From Vicingaceae bacterium (GTDB taxonomy: Bacteria; Bacteroidota; Bacteroidia; Flavobacteriales_E; Vicingaceae), in assembly GCA_029210015.1 (NCBI GenBank), contig JARGOE010000018.1, forward strand, positions 1-39,709: a stretch of DNA of 39,709 nucleotides, read 5' to 3'. Positions within the stretch are counted from its first letter, which is position 1. Every line of letters starts with the position of its first letter. Shown one piece after another: positions 26,700 to 35,620 of this stretch. The position numbers were made by a program, and so were the translations under genes. Under the pieces are notes generated by a model that did not search any database, was not told the DNA's origin, and was given only the letters and a program-made list of their open reading frames with translations.

Positions 26700-29600
26700 T
26701 TATCTCAGCATTGTGACTGTTCCTTTATATGTCTCTCCATTAACTTCTATCAAGTAGAAGTAGGTTCCTTCAGTGCATAAAGCACCAGCTGTTGTTCTTC
26801 CATCCCAGCCACTATTTATTAGCTCTGATCTATAGATTAGCTCTCCCCATCTATTATAGATAGCCATGTATAAAGTAGAAATATTTGTTCCGTATGGTTT
26901 GAATAAATCGTTTTCTCCATCTCCATTAGGAGAGAATACATTAGGTATAATTAATACATCATCGATAATATTACAAGAATCTACCGTAATATAGTTTGCT
27001 ATATATATAGAATCATTTCCAAAAGCATTACTAACCATTAAAGATACACCGAAAGTCCCTAATGTATCATAACAAATATTGCTGGGGTTTTGTTGGCTTG
27101 ATGTATTAGGTGTTGCACCTTCAAAATACCAATTCCAAGAAGTAGGTGTTCCACCAGTACTAATATCTGTATAATCAACACAATCATTAATACAGACACT
27201 TGTATTGGTTGCTGATAAATTAGCTACAGGAGGAATTGAACAGTTTGTTATTGTAATAGAAACAGTGTCTGAACTCGGACAAGGACCATTCGTTGTGTAG
27301 GTAATAATATAAGATCCTGGTCCACTTGTTAGTAGATTAACTTCACCAGTAGTTCCATTAATGGTTCCACTATTGTCAATTGTAAATGTACCTCCTACTG
27401 TTACAATACCAGCTGGTAATGGGTTAGGATCAGTATCACAAAAGGTTGTTGGTGAATAGCTAAATGATGCATCATCACTTGGATTAACAACAATAGTCAT
27501 GGTATCAATATCACCACAAGAACCTGAGATAGTATAAGTAATCACATGATTACCAGGGCCAGCAGTATTTGGATCAAAATCTCCGGTTGTTGCGTTAGTT
27601 ATACCAGTTCCTGTCCAGTTCCCTCCAGGGTCAACTGCAGTTAAAGTTACACTTGGATCATTTTCACAGAATGGTCCTGCTTGAGTAATAGTTGCATCTG
27701 TAGTAGTTACAATGTTGATATTAAATGTAGCTGTATCAGGACAAGTTCCATTGGTAATATAAGTTACGACATAAGCACCAACACCACTTCCTGTAACATC
27801 AATTAATCCTGTACCGCTATTAATTACACCACTATTGTCAATAGTGAAAGATCCTCCTGTAGTACCAGTAATAGTTGGCAATGGATCAGGGTCTGTTAAA
27901 CAATAACTACCTGATGGATAAGTAAATGCTGCGGTGTCCTTCGGGATGACAACAATAGTCATTGTATCCACATCACCACAAGAACCTGAGATAGTGTAAG
28001 TAATCACATGGTTACCAGGGCCAGCAGTATTAGGATCAAAATCTCCTGTTGTTGCATTGGTTATTCCTGTTCCTGTCCAGTTCCCTCCAGGGTCAACTGC
28101 AGTTAAAGTTACACTTGGGTCATTCTCACAAAATGGTCCTGCTTGAGTAATAGTTGCATTAGCACTAGTAGTAATATTAATATTAAAAGTAGCTGTATCA
28201 GGACAAGTCCCATTAGTGATATAAGTGACCACATAAGCACCAACTCCACTTCCTGAAATATCAATTAAACCAGTGTTACTATTTATTGTACCACTATTAT
28301 CAATAGAGAAAGTTCCTCCTGTAGTACCAGTAATAGTTGGTAAAGGGTCAGGGTCTGTTAAACAATAACTACCTGATGAATAAGTAAATGCCGCTGTATC
28401 TTTTGGAATGACAACAATTGTCATGGTATCAATATCTCCACAAGGATCAGGTATTGTGTATGATATGACGTGACTTCCTGGTCCTGCAGTATTTGGGTCG
28501 AAAGTACCATTAATTGTATCCGTAATCCCAACTCCAGACCATACTCCTCCGCCATTAGCACCTGTTAAATTTAAACTAGGATCATTAAGGCAGAAAGGCC
28601 CTTCTTGATTAATGGTAGCATCAGTACTATTAAAAATACTTAAGCTAAAAGTAGCTGTGTCAGGACAACTTCCATTAGTAATATAAGTAACTGTATAAGC
28701 ACCGACACCACTTCCTGTGATATTTATTAAACCGGTTCCAGCATTAATTACACCACTATTATTAATGGTATACGTTCCACCTAATGTTCCGGTATTATTA
28801 GGCAATGGGTTAGGGTCGTTAGTACAAAATATCGTATCTGAATATGTAAATGCAGCAGTATCTAAGGCTGATACAGTAATAAAGTTCGATATAAAAAGTG
28901 AATCAGAATTTGTCCCATCACTAACTGCTAAAGCAACATTATAGTTTCCAGGTGAATTATAGCATATGTTAGTCGGATTTTGCACACTTGATGTCGGTGT
29001 TGAAGATCCGAAAAAGTGCCAGCTCCAACTTGTAGGAGTAATACCTGATGTTAAATCAGTAAAATCTATACAGTCACCAGCACATAATGTACTATCAGTA
29101 GAACTAAAACTAGCAACAGGACTTAAACAAGGGTCCATTGTTACTGTTACTGGAATTGAAAATGGAGATGGGCAAACTTTAATGTAATAAGTAGTGTTTG
29201 ATGATAATACAGGAGTAACAAAAGGATTTCCAGTAAATAATAAATTCCCTCCATACTCTGCATCATACCATTCTATAGATGATCCAACTGGTAAAACACC
29301 AGTAATCAGTGCTGTAAGAGTTACTGAGGTGTTATTGCAAATTAATGTGTCACGAATAGAAATATCAAAAGCGTTAATAGTTTCACTTGGCATTCCAATA
29401 CCACCATCAGTTGCTCCATTTGCATTAAAGTTAGTTAAAAAACTACTATTAGTTATACCATTAAATCCACCATTTGCAATTGTTGTTGGCGATCCACTTG
29501 TAATTGCTATGTAACCACCACCACCACCACCACCAGGACCTTCAGCTTCACCAATTGACGCGAGGAATCCTGCTTTTAAGATTTGATCTCCTCCGTTTCC

Positions 29601-30956
29601 TCCATTTGTAGTTACTGTTACACCAGAAACTGTTCCTGTAGATTTTATAATGACAGTTCCTCCAGCACCACCACCACCAGCAGCATCTTTTCCTGTTACA
29701 GTAAATGAAGGAGCAGAACCGATACCTTCACAATCACCACCATTTTGTCCGTTTGCAGTTATATTTCCAGCGCCATTAACATCTCCATATGTTACCATAA
29801 AAATAATTCCAGCTCCATTACCACCATCTCCAGGTGTTGCTCCATCTGTATTATCTTCACCATCACCAGCTCCACCAGCTCCACCCATGAATATTTTACC
29901 TGTACTATAATCTAAAGGTCTACCACCTAAACCACCAACTTGCCTTCTAGTGTCTCCTCCCCAAAAAGCATTACCTGGGCCAATAGTCAATTCATTTGCA
30001 TCTGATCCAGCATGAGAATAACCGCCTCTACCACCTCCAGAGCTATTTAATCCAACTATTGAAGGCGTTTCTAATGCCCAAGAAGTATTAAATGCAGGGT
30101 TTGGAACTCCGTTTCCTGTATTCCAATTTAATGGATTGCCTGCATTTGCACCTCCTCCACCACCAGCGTTGTGAGCATCTCCGCCGCCACCTGCATTAGC
30201 AGCAGCTCCTCTACAATATCTAGCACCGCCATTATTGAAAGTATCATAAAAAACTTGGTCCCCTCCAATACCCTCTCCTTTTTCAGCTCCTTCATTTGGG
30301 GAAGAATCCGCATATCTATCCCCTCCAAAAGTGGTATTAAATTCATGTTGTCCACCTCTAAAACCAAGAGCAGAAACATCGATATTTCCACCTGCATTGA
30401 TTGTTGTAGTACCATCAACTTCAATAGCTAATACTCCACCAGTAGAACCATTCCATGCAGGAACTGTTAATGTGTGTCCAGTATTTACTGTAAGACTAGA
30501 GTATCTGGGAACTCGAACAATAACAACATTTCCTGAAGCTGTATAGTTTAATGTTAGTGCACAATCTAAATTTATTGTTGTTCCGTTAGGAACTGCTCTT
30601 ACTTGAACAAATTCATAATTACCACAATTATTATAATCGATTATTTGCCCCCATTTAGGTTGCCATTTAGACCAATTATTAATGTTTCCAACAAGAGAAT
30701 CGTCTAAGCTTGCTCCTTGCACTTGGTAAATCATGATTAAATCTCCCTGCTCCAAATTGCCTAAAGAAGGGATGTTAAGAGTACTGTTTGCAACCGTAAT
30801 TGTGGTTGCTCCAATATTTGCATTAGCAGTAAGAGTAGTGTATGCGTTTACGACTTCTGATGCAACAGAAGTAGATTTAGCACCATCTTTTCCTCTTTGA
30901 CCAAATGTGTTTGAAACAATAAATGCAAAGCTTAATATTATAAGTAGTAATCTCAT
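26700..30956 (-). CDS. Giant secreted repeat protein with PKD domains and gliding-associated (T9SS type B) C-terminal domain
   Basis: This 1418-residue protein opens with a signal peptide (cut near TFGQ, residue 20). A beta region is followed by a glycine-rich stretch (about 165-500, e.g. NAGGGGGANAG, GPGGGGGGGY) like those of many Bacteroidota surface proteins. An Ig-like domain (about 540-610) and a PKD domain (about 615-695) come next. Then three exact 154-residue units and a half unit follow (699-1239), then a second PKD (about 1241-1325). The end from about 1335 (NVFSPNGDGENDLF, YNRWGELIY, GWDGR) is the gliding-motility-associated C-terminal domain used for T9SS export. No enzyme motif was seen. 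A surface adhesin or matrix role is inferred. A -7 box lies at 31005-31012. Confidence 0.87.
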   Translation of the reverse strand: MRLLLIILSFAFIVSNTFGQRGKDGAKSTSVASEVVNAYTTLTANANIGATTITVANSTLNIPSLGNLEQGDLIMIYQVQGASLDDSLVGNINNWSKWQPKWGQIIDYNNCGNYEFVQVRAVPNGTTINLDCALTLNYTASGNVVIVRVPRYSSLTVNTGHTLTVPAWNGSTGGVLAIEVDGTTTINAGGNIDVSALGFRGGQHEFNTTFGGDRYADSSPNEGAEKGEGIGGDQVFYDTFNNGGARYCRGAAANAGGGGDAHNAGGGGGANAGNPLNWNTGNGVPNPAFNTSWALETPSIVGLNSSGGGRGGYSHAGSDANELTIGPGNAFWGGDTRRQVGGLGGRPLDYSTGKIFMGGAGGAGDGEDNTDGATPGDGGNGAGIIFMVTYGDVNGAGNITANGQNGGDCEGIGSAPSFTVTGKDAAGGGGAGGTVIIKSTGTVSGVTVTTNGGNGGDQILKAGFLASIGEAEGPGGGGGGGYIAITSGSPTTIANGGFNGITNSSFLTNFNANGATDGGIGMPSETINAFDISIRDTLICNNTSVTLTALITGVLPVGSSIEWYDAEYGGNLLFTGNPFVTPVLSSNTTYYIKVCPSPFSIPVTVTMDPCLSPVASFSSTDSTLCAGDCIDFTDLTSGITPTSWSWHFFGSSTPTSSVQNPTNICYNSPGNYNVALAVSDGTNSDSLFISNFITVSALDTAAFTYSDTIFCTNDPNPLPNNTGTLGGTYTINNSGVINAGTGLINITGSGVGAYTVTYITNGSCPDTATFSLSIFNSTDATINQEGPFCLNDPSLNLTGANGGGVWSGVGITDTINGTFDPNTAGPGSHVISYTIPDPCGDIDTMTIVVIPKDTAAFTYSSGSYCLTDPDPLPTITGTTGGTFSIDNSGTINSNTGLIDISGSGVGAYVVTYITNGTCPDTATFNINITTSANATITQAGPFCENDPSVTLTAVDPGGNWTGTGITNATTGDFDPNTAGPGNHVITYTISGSCGDVDTMTIVVIPKDTAAFTYPSGSYCLTDPDPLPTITGTTGGSFTIDNSGVINSGTGLIDVTGSGVGAYVVTYITNGTCPDTATFNINIVTTTDATITQAGPFCENDPSVTLTAVDPGGNWTGTGITNATTGDFDPNTAGPGNHVITYTISGSCGDIDTMTIVVNPSDDASFSYSPTTFCDTDPNPLPAGIVTVGGTFTIDNSGTINGTTGEVNLLTSGPGSYIITYTTNGPCPSSDTVSITITNCSIPPVANLSATNTSVCINDCVDYTDISTGGTPTSWNWYFEGATPNTSSQQNPSNICYDTLGTFGVSLMVSNAFGNDSIYIANYITVDSCNIIDDVLIIPNVFSPNGDGENDLFKPYGTNISTLYMAIYNRWGELIYRSELINSGWDGRTTAGALCTEGTYFYLIEVNGETYKGTVTMLR
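27240..28862 (-). repeat. Three 462-base coding repeats plus a half repeat
   Basis: Units start exactly 154 codons apart: residues 699, 853, 1007, and a final 79-residue half unit at 1161 (27476-27240). Each unit is an A module (79 residues, DTAAFTY..., PLP, GAYxVTYxTNG) and a B module (75 residues, GPFCxNDPS, FDPNTAGPG, DTMTIVV). Every module has two Cys at fixed positions (13 and 66 in A; 12 and 62 in B). B modules of units 2 and 3 differ at five of 75 residues and A modules at nine of 79, with long near-identical DNA, so that copy is recent. Unit 1 and the half unit are more diverged. Confidence 0.93.
29515..29535 (-). repeat. (GGT)7 glycine trinucleotide repeat
   Basis: Seven CCA units on the plus strand encode, on the minus strand, a glycine run between Pro and Tyr in the glycine-rich part of the 1418-residue protein. 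Length changes by whole units would keep the frame. Confidence 0.85.
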
Positions 30957-31004
30957 AAACTCAAATGTTGTTTAATATAGACCATAAAAATTACTGAATG
31001 GTTG

Positions 31005-31012
31005 CAAATATA
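31005..31012 (-). promoter_or_regulatory. -7 promoter box for the 1418-residue protein gene
   Basis: TATATTTG on the minus strand matches TAnnTTTG and lies 48 bases before the ATG at 30956. The -33 region is a T-run without a clear TTG. Confidence 0.45.
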
Positions 31013-31082
31013 AAGTAGTTAAAGGTATTTAAAAAAAATTAAAAACACACAATTTAAGTGCTACCTTAAGAATAATAGCTAG

Positions 31083-32174
31083 CTAAATAGTATCGTACTT
31101 GCCTAGTTTTGATAAAAGTTTTGTGTGGCTTGCAACTGCACCCCAGAAAGAACTCTCATAGTATGGTAATTGAAATTCCTGAGCTGTGTTTTTAACTATT
31201 TTCGAGATTTTTTTATAATGGATATGACAGATGTTTGGAAACAAATGGTGTTCTATTTGATAATTTAATCCTCCTACAAACCAAGTGATTAAGAAGTTTT
31301 TTCTTGCAAAATTTGCAGTTGTATATAACTGATGTATAGCCCAGTTGTTTTCTATAGTTCCTGCCTCATTAGGTTTTGGAAAAGATGCTTCGGTCACTAC
31401 ATGTGCCAATTGAAAAATTACTGAAATAAACAAACCACATGCAAAATGCATTACAAAATAAAAGATTAAGGTCATCCACCAAGCTTGAGCAGAAAAAATC
31501 ATTGGGATTACTAAAATGAACGAATAGTAAAATAGTTTAGCCAATACTAATCTGGTGAAAGCTTTTTGGTAAGTGATACCTTGTGTTTTTAAAAGATCTT
31601 TTCCTTTATATCGTTCTAATTGAATAAAATCTTTTTTTATTGACCAAGAGATGGTTATTAACCCATATAAAAACCATGCGTAAAACTGTTGAAATTTATG
31701 TGCTTTTCTTCTTTTTTGGTCTGGAGAAAATCGCATTAAAGGGTCTGCATTTAAATCCTCATCATGCCCGTTAATGTTTGTGTATGTATGGTGTAACACA
31801 TTGTGCTGTATCTTCCAATTTACTGAGCTACCACCTATAATATTAATTAAGTAACCTAAATATTTGTTTACTTTCTGATTTTTTGAGTAAGAACCATGGT
31901 TAGCATCATGCATAATTGAAAAACCAATGCCAGCCATACCGATTCCCATTAAAATCCACATACTTAGAACTAGCCAAGGATTTTGAAATACATTAAAAAC
32001 AACTAAAAAGTAAGGAATAAAATAGATGCAAAGCATTGCAATAGTTTTTATCACCATACTAGCATTGGCTGTTTTAGGAATATTATTTTCTTTAAAGTAG
32101 CTATTTACTCTACTTCTTAGTTCTTTAACAAACTCAGGTCTATCTTTTGTGTTGAAGGATATTCTTTGTTCCAT
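31083..32174 (-). CDS. Membrane fatty acid (acyl-CoA/acyl-lipid) desaturase
   Basis: A 363-residue di-iron desaturase that would introduce a double bond into fatty acyl chains and so tune membrane fluidity. The three histidine boxes are complete: HDANH (89-93), HNVLHH (124-129) and QIEHH (306-310). The Q in the third box and the HHLFPNICHIHY context resemble front-end (delta-5/delta-6-like) desaturases, but there is no fused cytochrome b5 domain. Four membrane helices surround the boxes (about 43-63, 67-87, 160-178, 205-245). Electron donor and regiochemistry are not deducible. It has its own promoter box and is not joined to the formate dehydrogenase genes upstream. Confidence 0.88.
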   Translation of the reverse strand: MEQRISFNTKDRPEFVKELRSRVNSYFKENNIPKTANASMVIKTIAMLCIYFIPYFLVVFNVFQNPWLVLSMWILMGIGMAGIGFSIMHDANHGSYSKNQKVNKYLGYLINIIGGSSVNWKIQHNVLHHTYTNINGHDEDLNADPLMRFSPDQKRRKAHKFQQFYAWFLYGLITISWSIKKDFIQLERYKGKDLLKTQGITYQKAFTRLVLAKLFYYSFILVIPMIFSAQAWWMTLIFYFVMHFACGLFISVIFQLAHVVTEASFPKPNEAGTIENNWAIHQLYTTANFARKNFLITWFVGGLNYQIEHHLFPNICHIHYKKISKIVKNTAQEFQLPYYESSFWGAVASHTKLLSKLGKYDTI

Positions 32175-32205
32175 TATCTCTCTCTTTTTCCTATATAATA
32201 GGATG

Positions 32206-32213
32206 CAAATTTA
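32206..32213 (-). promoter_or_regulatory. -7 promoter box for desaturase gene
   Basis: TAAATTTG on the minus strand matches TAnnTTTG, 31 bases before the ATG at 32174. The leader contains a purine run (GAGAGAGA) just before the start. A -33 partner is not evident. Confidence 0.45.
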
Positions 32214-32245
32214 AGGTTTTTAGACTATGAATAATGCTAATTTTA

Positions 32246-32884
32246 TTAAAGTTTAAATCTATCTCGGAGAGAGTTTTTACAAATTTCGGATAAAGCACTT
32301 ATTTTTATTGCCTTTTCTGCGAGTTTATGATTCTTATCATCCGATGCAAACAAACTGTAAACGGAAGAAACGGACAAGCTATTTTCTTCTTGTTTGATTA
32401 ATTTTAAAGTGTCTCCTTTTTTGATTTTACCTTCCTGTAAAACTCTAACATAAATTCCAGGGTAGGGAGCATGATAAAATTCTTTAACTATTGCTTGTGT
32501 CCCAAAGCGGATACCCAAAATTGAACATGGTCTTCGAGGTTCTGAGACTTGAATAATAGCTGTTCCAACTTCATAAGCATCTCCAATATTAATTTTAGCT
32601 TCATTTAAACCCTCAATAGTCAAATTCTCTCCAAACATACCATGAGCCCAGTCTAAACCTGGAAATTTTGACTGCCAAAAAGGATAATGATCTGCTGAAT
32701 ACAGATAACAAGCCTTATTAATTCCTCCATGATGTTTTCTATCCACTACAATATCCCCAACAACATCTTCTAACCCTAAAGTAATACCTTCTTCAATATG
32801 TGTTTTATAAATACCAGTTTCAACTGATTTACCATTTTTAATAACAGTTAAAGGTCTAGCAATATTTGTTGACAGTACTCTCAA
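32246..32884 (-). CDS. MOSC domain protein (YiiM-like)
   Basis: The 212-residue protein has a MOSC domain (about 20-160): VDRKHHGGINKACYLYSADHYPFW, GMFGENLTIEGL, and the conserved Cys region PRRPCSILGIRFG. A helical tail follows (SVYSLFASDDKNHKLAEKAI). MOSC domains bind the molybdenum cofactor or transfer sulfur, and YiiM acts in a molybdoenzyme pathway that reduces N-hydroxylated compounds. The start is TTG at 32884, two bases after the stop of the formate dehydrogenase large subunit, so it is in that operon. Cofactor delivery or protection for the dehydrogenase is plausible but inferred. Confidence 0.82.
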   Translation of the reverse strand: MRVLSTNIARPLTVIKNGKSVETGIYKTHIEEGITLGLEDVVGDIVVDRKHHGGINKACYLYSADHYPFWQSKFPGLDWAHGMFGENLTIEGLNEAKINIGDAYEVGTAIIQVSEPRRPCSILGIRFGTQAIVKEFYHAPYPGIYVRVLQEGKIKKGDTLKLIKQEENSLSVSSVYSLFASDDKNHKLAEKAIKISALSEICKNSLRDRFKL

Positions 32885-32886
32885 AT

Positions 32887-35616
32887 TTAAGCTTCAGCTA
32901 AAACCTTATGCTTTCCTTTACTTTTTCTAATTCTGCAACTTACGACCTTATATTCTGGACACATAGCTTCAGAGCAATGCTCATCAGAAGTAATAATATT
33001 TAGCATTATTTCAGGAAAATGGAATGTTGAACTTAATATACCCGGTTTCATGTCTGTAGTAACAGCTGCCTTAATGTCTACTTTACCTCTTGGAGATTCT
33101 ACACAAACAAAATCACCGTCAGCTATCCCTTCTTTAGCTGCATCATCAGGATGAATTAATAATACATCCTCTGTTAATATTTCTACATTTCCAGTTCTGC
33201 GAGTCATTGCACCACAATTGTAATGCTCTAATTCTCTGTTAGTTGTGATTATGTATGGAAAATCTTTACTGTGAGTTTCTATTTCATGAGACTCAGCAAA
33301 ATCAAAATAATGGAATTTTCCTTTACCTCGTTTAAATTCTTTTATATGTAACATTTGAGTATCACTTCCATCTGCTAGAACTGGCCATTGTTTACCATTG
33401 TCTCCAAGTTCGTCCCATTTAACACCAGCAAAGAAAGGTACAATTTGAGAAATTTCCTCTAACATACCTTTAGCAGTATAATCAGGTTGTGGGTATCCCA
33501 TACGGTTCATAATATCAACAATAATTTGGCCATCAGGTTTAGTTCCTTGAATTGGTTCTACCACTTTTTGTACTTTTTGGATTCTTCTCTCGCCATTTGT
33601 AAATGTTCCTTCTTTTTCTAAGAAAGAAGATCCTGGGAGAATAACTGTGGCCCTCATCGCAGTTTCAGTCATAAATAACTCTTGAACAACCAGCAATTCC
33701 AAGTTTTCCATAGCTTTTATAACTTTGTTAGTATTAGGGTCTGTTTGAACCACATCTTCACCAATAATCCATAAAGCTTTTAAATCACCACTTATAGCAG
33801 CATCAAACATTTCAGGGATTTTATATCCTATATGGCTTGGAACATCAGCTCCATAAAACGCATTATACCTTTGATTCATTTCTGGATCAGTTACATCTAG
33901 GTAACCTGCTCCTTGGTGTGGTTGAGCTCCCATATCTGCAGCTCCCTGCACATTGTTCTGGCCTCTTAATGGATTTACTCCAGCTCCCTTTTTACCAATA
34001 TTCCCGGTAATCATTGCTAAGTCAGCTATCAATTGAACTGTAAATGTTCCTTGAGAATGCTCAGTTACACCTAAACCATGAAATTCCATAGCAGCTTTTG
34101 CATTTGCATAAGCTAAAGCAGCATCTTTAACCAAATTTTTATTTACCCCTGTGATTTTTTCTAGCTCATCAATATCTAATTTTAAAATATTGTTTTTAAA
34201 ATCTTCATATCCTTCGGTTCGATTATTAATAAAACTTGAATCTTCAGCACCTTCTTTAATAATGAAGTAAAACATCATGTTTAATAGTGCTACATTGGTT
34301 CCTGGACGAAGCTGTAAATGATAAGTTGCATATTTTGCTAATTCAATCTTCCTTGGATCAATTACGATACTTGTTACACCTTTCATAAACTGCTGCTTAA
34401 TTCTAGCTCCAGTTACAGGATGTGCATCAGTTGGATTTGCTCCGATAACAATAATACAATCAGTATGATCTAAATCTTCAATAGAGTTTGTCGCTGCACC
34501 CGTCCCAAAAGCTCTTTGCATACCTAATGCAGTAGGAGAGTGGCAGACTCTTGCACAACAATCTATGTTATTTGTCCCAACAACAGCTCGGATAAATTTT
34601 TGCATTAAATAATTTTCTTCATTTGGGGTTCTTGCAGAAGATATTCCCGCAATTGCATCTGGCCCATTTGAACTTTTTATTCTTGTTAATTCACTTGCAA
34701 TATGATCGTAAGCCTCATCCCATGATACTTCTTCAAATTCACCATTTCTTTTTATCATTGGACTTTTTAATCTGTCTGGATGATTATAGAATTTAAAAGC
34801 ATATCTACCTTTAAGGCAAGTGTGTCCTTGATTTGCTTCAGCTTCATAAGGCGCTTGAATTGAAAGAATTTCTCCATTTTTAGTGGATACTTCAAGGTTA
34901 CAACCAACTCCACAATAAGTACATATAGTTCTTGTTTTTTCTTCTGCTTTAATCGCTTTAGATTGGAACACATCAGATATGGCAGAAGTAGGACATGCTT
35001 GAGAACATGCTCCACAACTTACACAATCTGAATTCATAAATGTTTCGTCAAACCCTTTAATAATGTGAGCGTCAAAGCCTCTTCCAGCCATATTAAGTAC
35101 AAGTTCCCCTTGAACTTCATCACAAGCTCTAACACAACGGTAGCAATTAATACATTTTGATAAATCTGAAGTCATGTATGGATGACTTAAATCTTTTGTT
35201 CTGTCTAAATGGTTTTTTCCTTCAGGATATCTAACTTCTCTAATTCCAACTGAAGCAGCAACATCTTGTAGCTCACAATTTCCATTTACCTCACAAGTTA
35301 AACAGTCTAATGGGTGGTCAGTTAATACTAACTCAACAATGTTTTTTCTTAATTTTTGAATATTATCAGAATCTGGATAAATGTAAACGCCTTCATTTAT
35401 TGGGGTATGACATGAAGCTTGAGCTTTAGTTTTTCCACCTTCTTCAAATGCAACGTCTACACTACAAACTCTACAGGATCCAAAAGGGTCTAGATTTGGA
35501 GCGTCACAAAGTGTTGGAACAGATTTTTGACCTTGATGTCTTCTTAAAAAAGATAACATTGTTTCACCTTCATTAATTTCAAAAGGCTGATCGTTGATAT
35601 ATGCAATTTTAGTCAT
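32887..35616 (-). CDS. Formate dehydrogenase large subunit (molybdopterin, NuoG-like N-terminus)
   Basis: This subunit oxidises formate to CO2 at a bis-molybdopterin centre. It has 909 residues from ATG 35616. In order: NuoG-like [2Fe-2S] domain (DPFGSCRVCSVD), the His-Cys cluster (HPLDCLTCEVNGNCELQ), two [4Fe-4S] sites (CINCYRCVRACDE; CVSCGACSQACPTSA), then the catalytic domain with its own cluster (CTYCGVGCNLE ... HTCLKGRYAF). The metal ligand is Cys358 in RVCHSPTALG, coded TGC, with the essential His next to it. C-terminal MGD-binding domain: NRELEHYNCGAMTRRTGN. TTG at 35631 would add five residues and overlap the upstream gene; ATG 35616 follows its stop by four bases. It pairs with the NAD-binding subunit. 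Confidence 0.93.
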   Translation of the reverse strand: MTKIAYINDQPFEINEGETMLSFLRRHQGQKSVPTLCDAPNLDPFGSCRVCSVDVAFEEGGKTKAQASCHTPINEGVYIYPDSDNIQKLRKNIVELVLTDHPLDCLTCEVNGNCELQDVAASVGIREVRYPEGKNHLDRTKDLSHPYMTSDLSKCINCYRCVRACDEVQGELVLNMAGRGFDAHIIKGFDETFMNSDCVSCGACSQACPTSAISDVFQSKAIKAEEKTRTICTYCGVGCNLEVSTKNGEILSIQAPYEAEANQGHTCLKGRYAFKFYNHPDRLKSPMIKRNGEFEEVSWDEAYDHIASELTRIKSSNGPDAIAGISSARTPNEENYLMQKFIRAVVGTNNIDCCARVCHSPTALGMQRAFGTGAATNSIEDLDHTDCIIVIGANPTDAHPVTGARIKQQFMKGVTSIVIDPRKIELAKYATYHLQLRPGTNVALLNMMFYFIIKEGAEDSSFINNRTEGYEDFKNNILKLDIDELEKITGVNKNLVKDAALAYANAKAAMEFHGLGVTEHSQGTFTVQLIADLAMITGNIGKKGAGVNPLRGQNNVQGAADMGAQPHQGAGYLDVTDPEMNQRYNAFYGADVPSHIGYKIPEMFDAAISGDLKALWIIGEDVVQTDPNTNKVIKAMENLELLVVQELFMTETAMRATVILPGSSFLEKEGTFTNGERRIQKVQKVVEPIQGTKPDGQIIVDIMNRMGYPQPDYTAKGMLEEISQIVPFFAGVKWDELGDNGKQWPVLADGSDTQMLHIKEFKRGKGKFHYFDFAESHEIETHSKDFPYIITTNRELEHYNCGAMTRRTGNVEILTEDVLLIHPDDAAKEGIADGDFVCVESPRGKVDIKAAVTTDMKPGILSSTFHFPEIMLNIITSDEHCSEAMCPEYKVVSCRIRKSKGKHKVLAEA

Positions 35617-35620
35617 AGAC

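Noticed and set aside
27240-28862. Regular repeats as a CRISPR array
   Set aside because: The period is 462 bases, in frame, and encodes Ig-like modules; there are no short direct repeats with unique spacers here or elsewhere in the window.
28717-30546. Several open frames on the plus strand and one minus frame inside the 1418-residue protein gene
   Set aside because: They are rich in Pro/Thr/Ser or low complexity and mirror the glycine-rich and repeat codons of the real gene; none has a recognisable domain or start context.
34543-34545. Possible selenocysteine codon in formate dehydrogenase
   Set aside because: The metal-ligand codon reads TGC (Cys), not TGA, so no selenocysteine machinery is implied.
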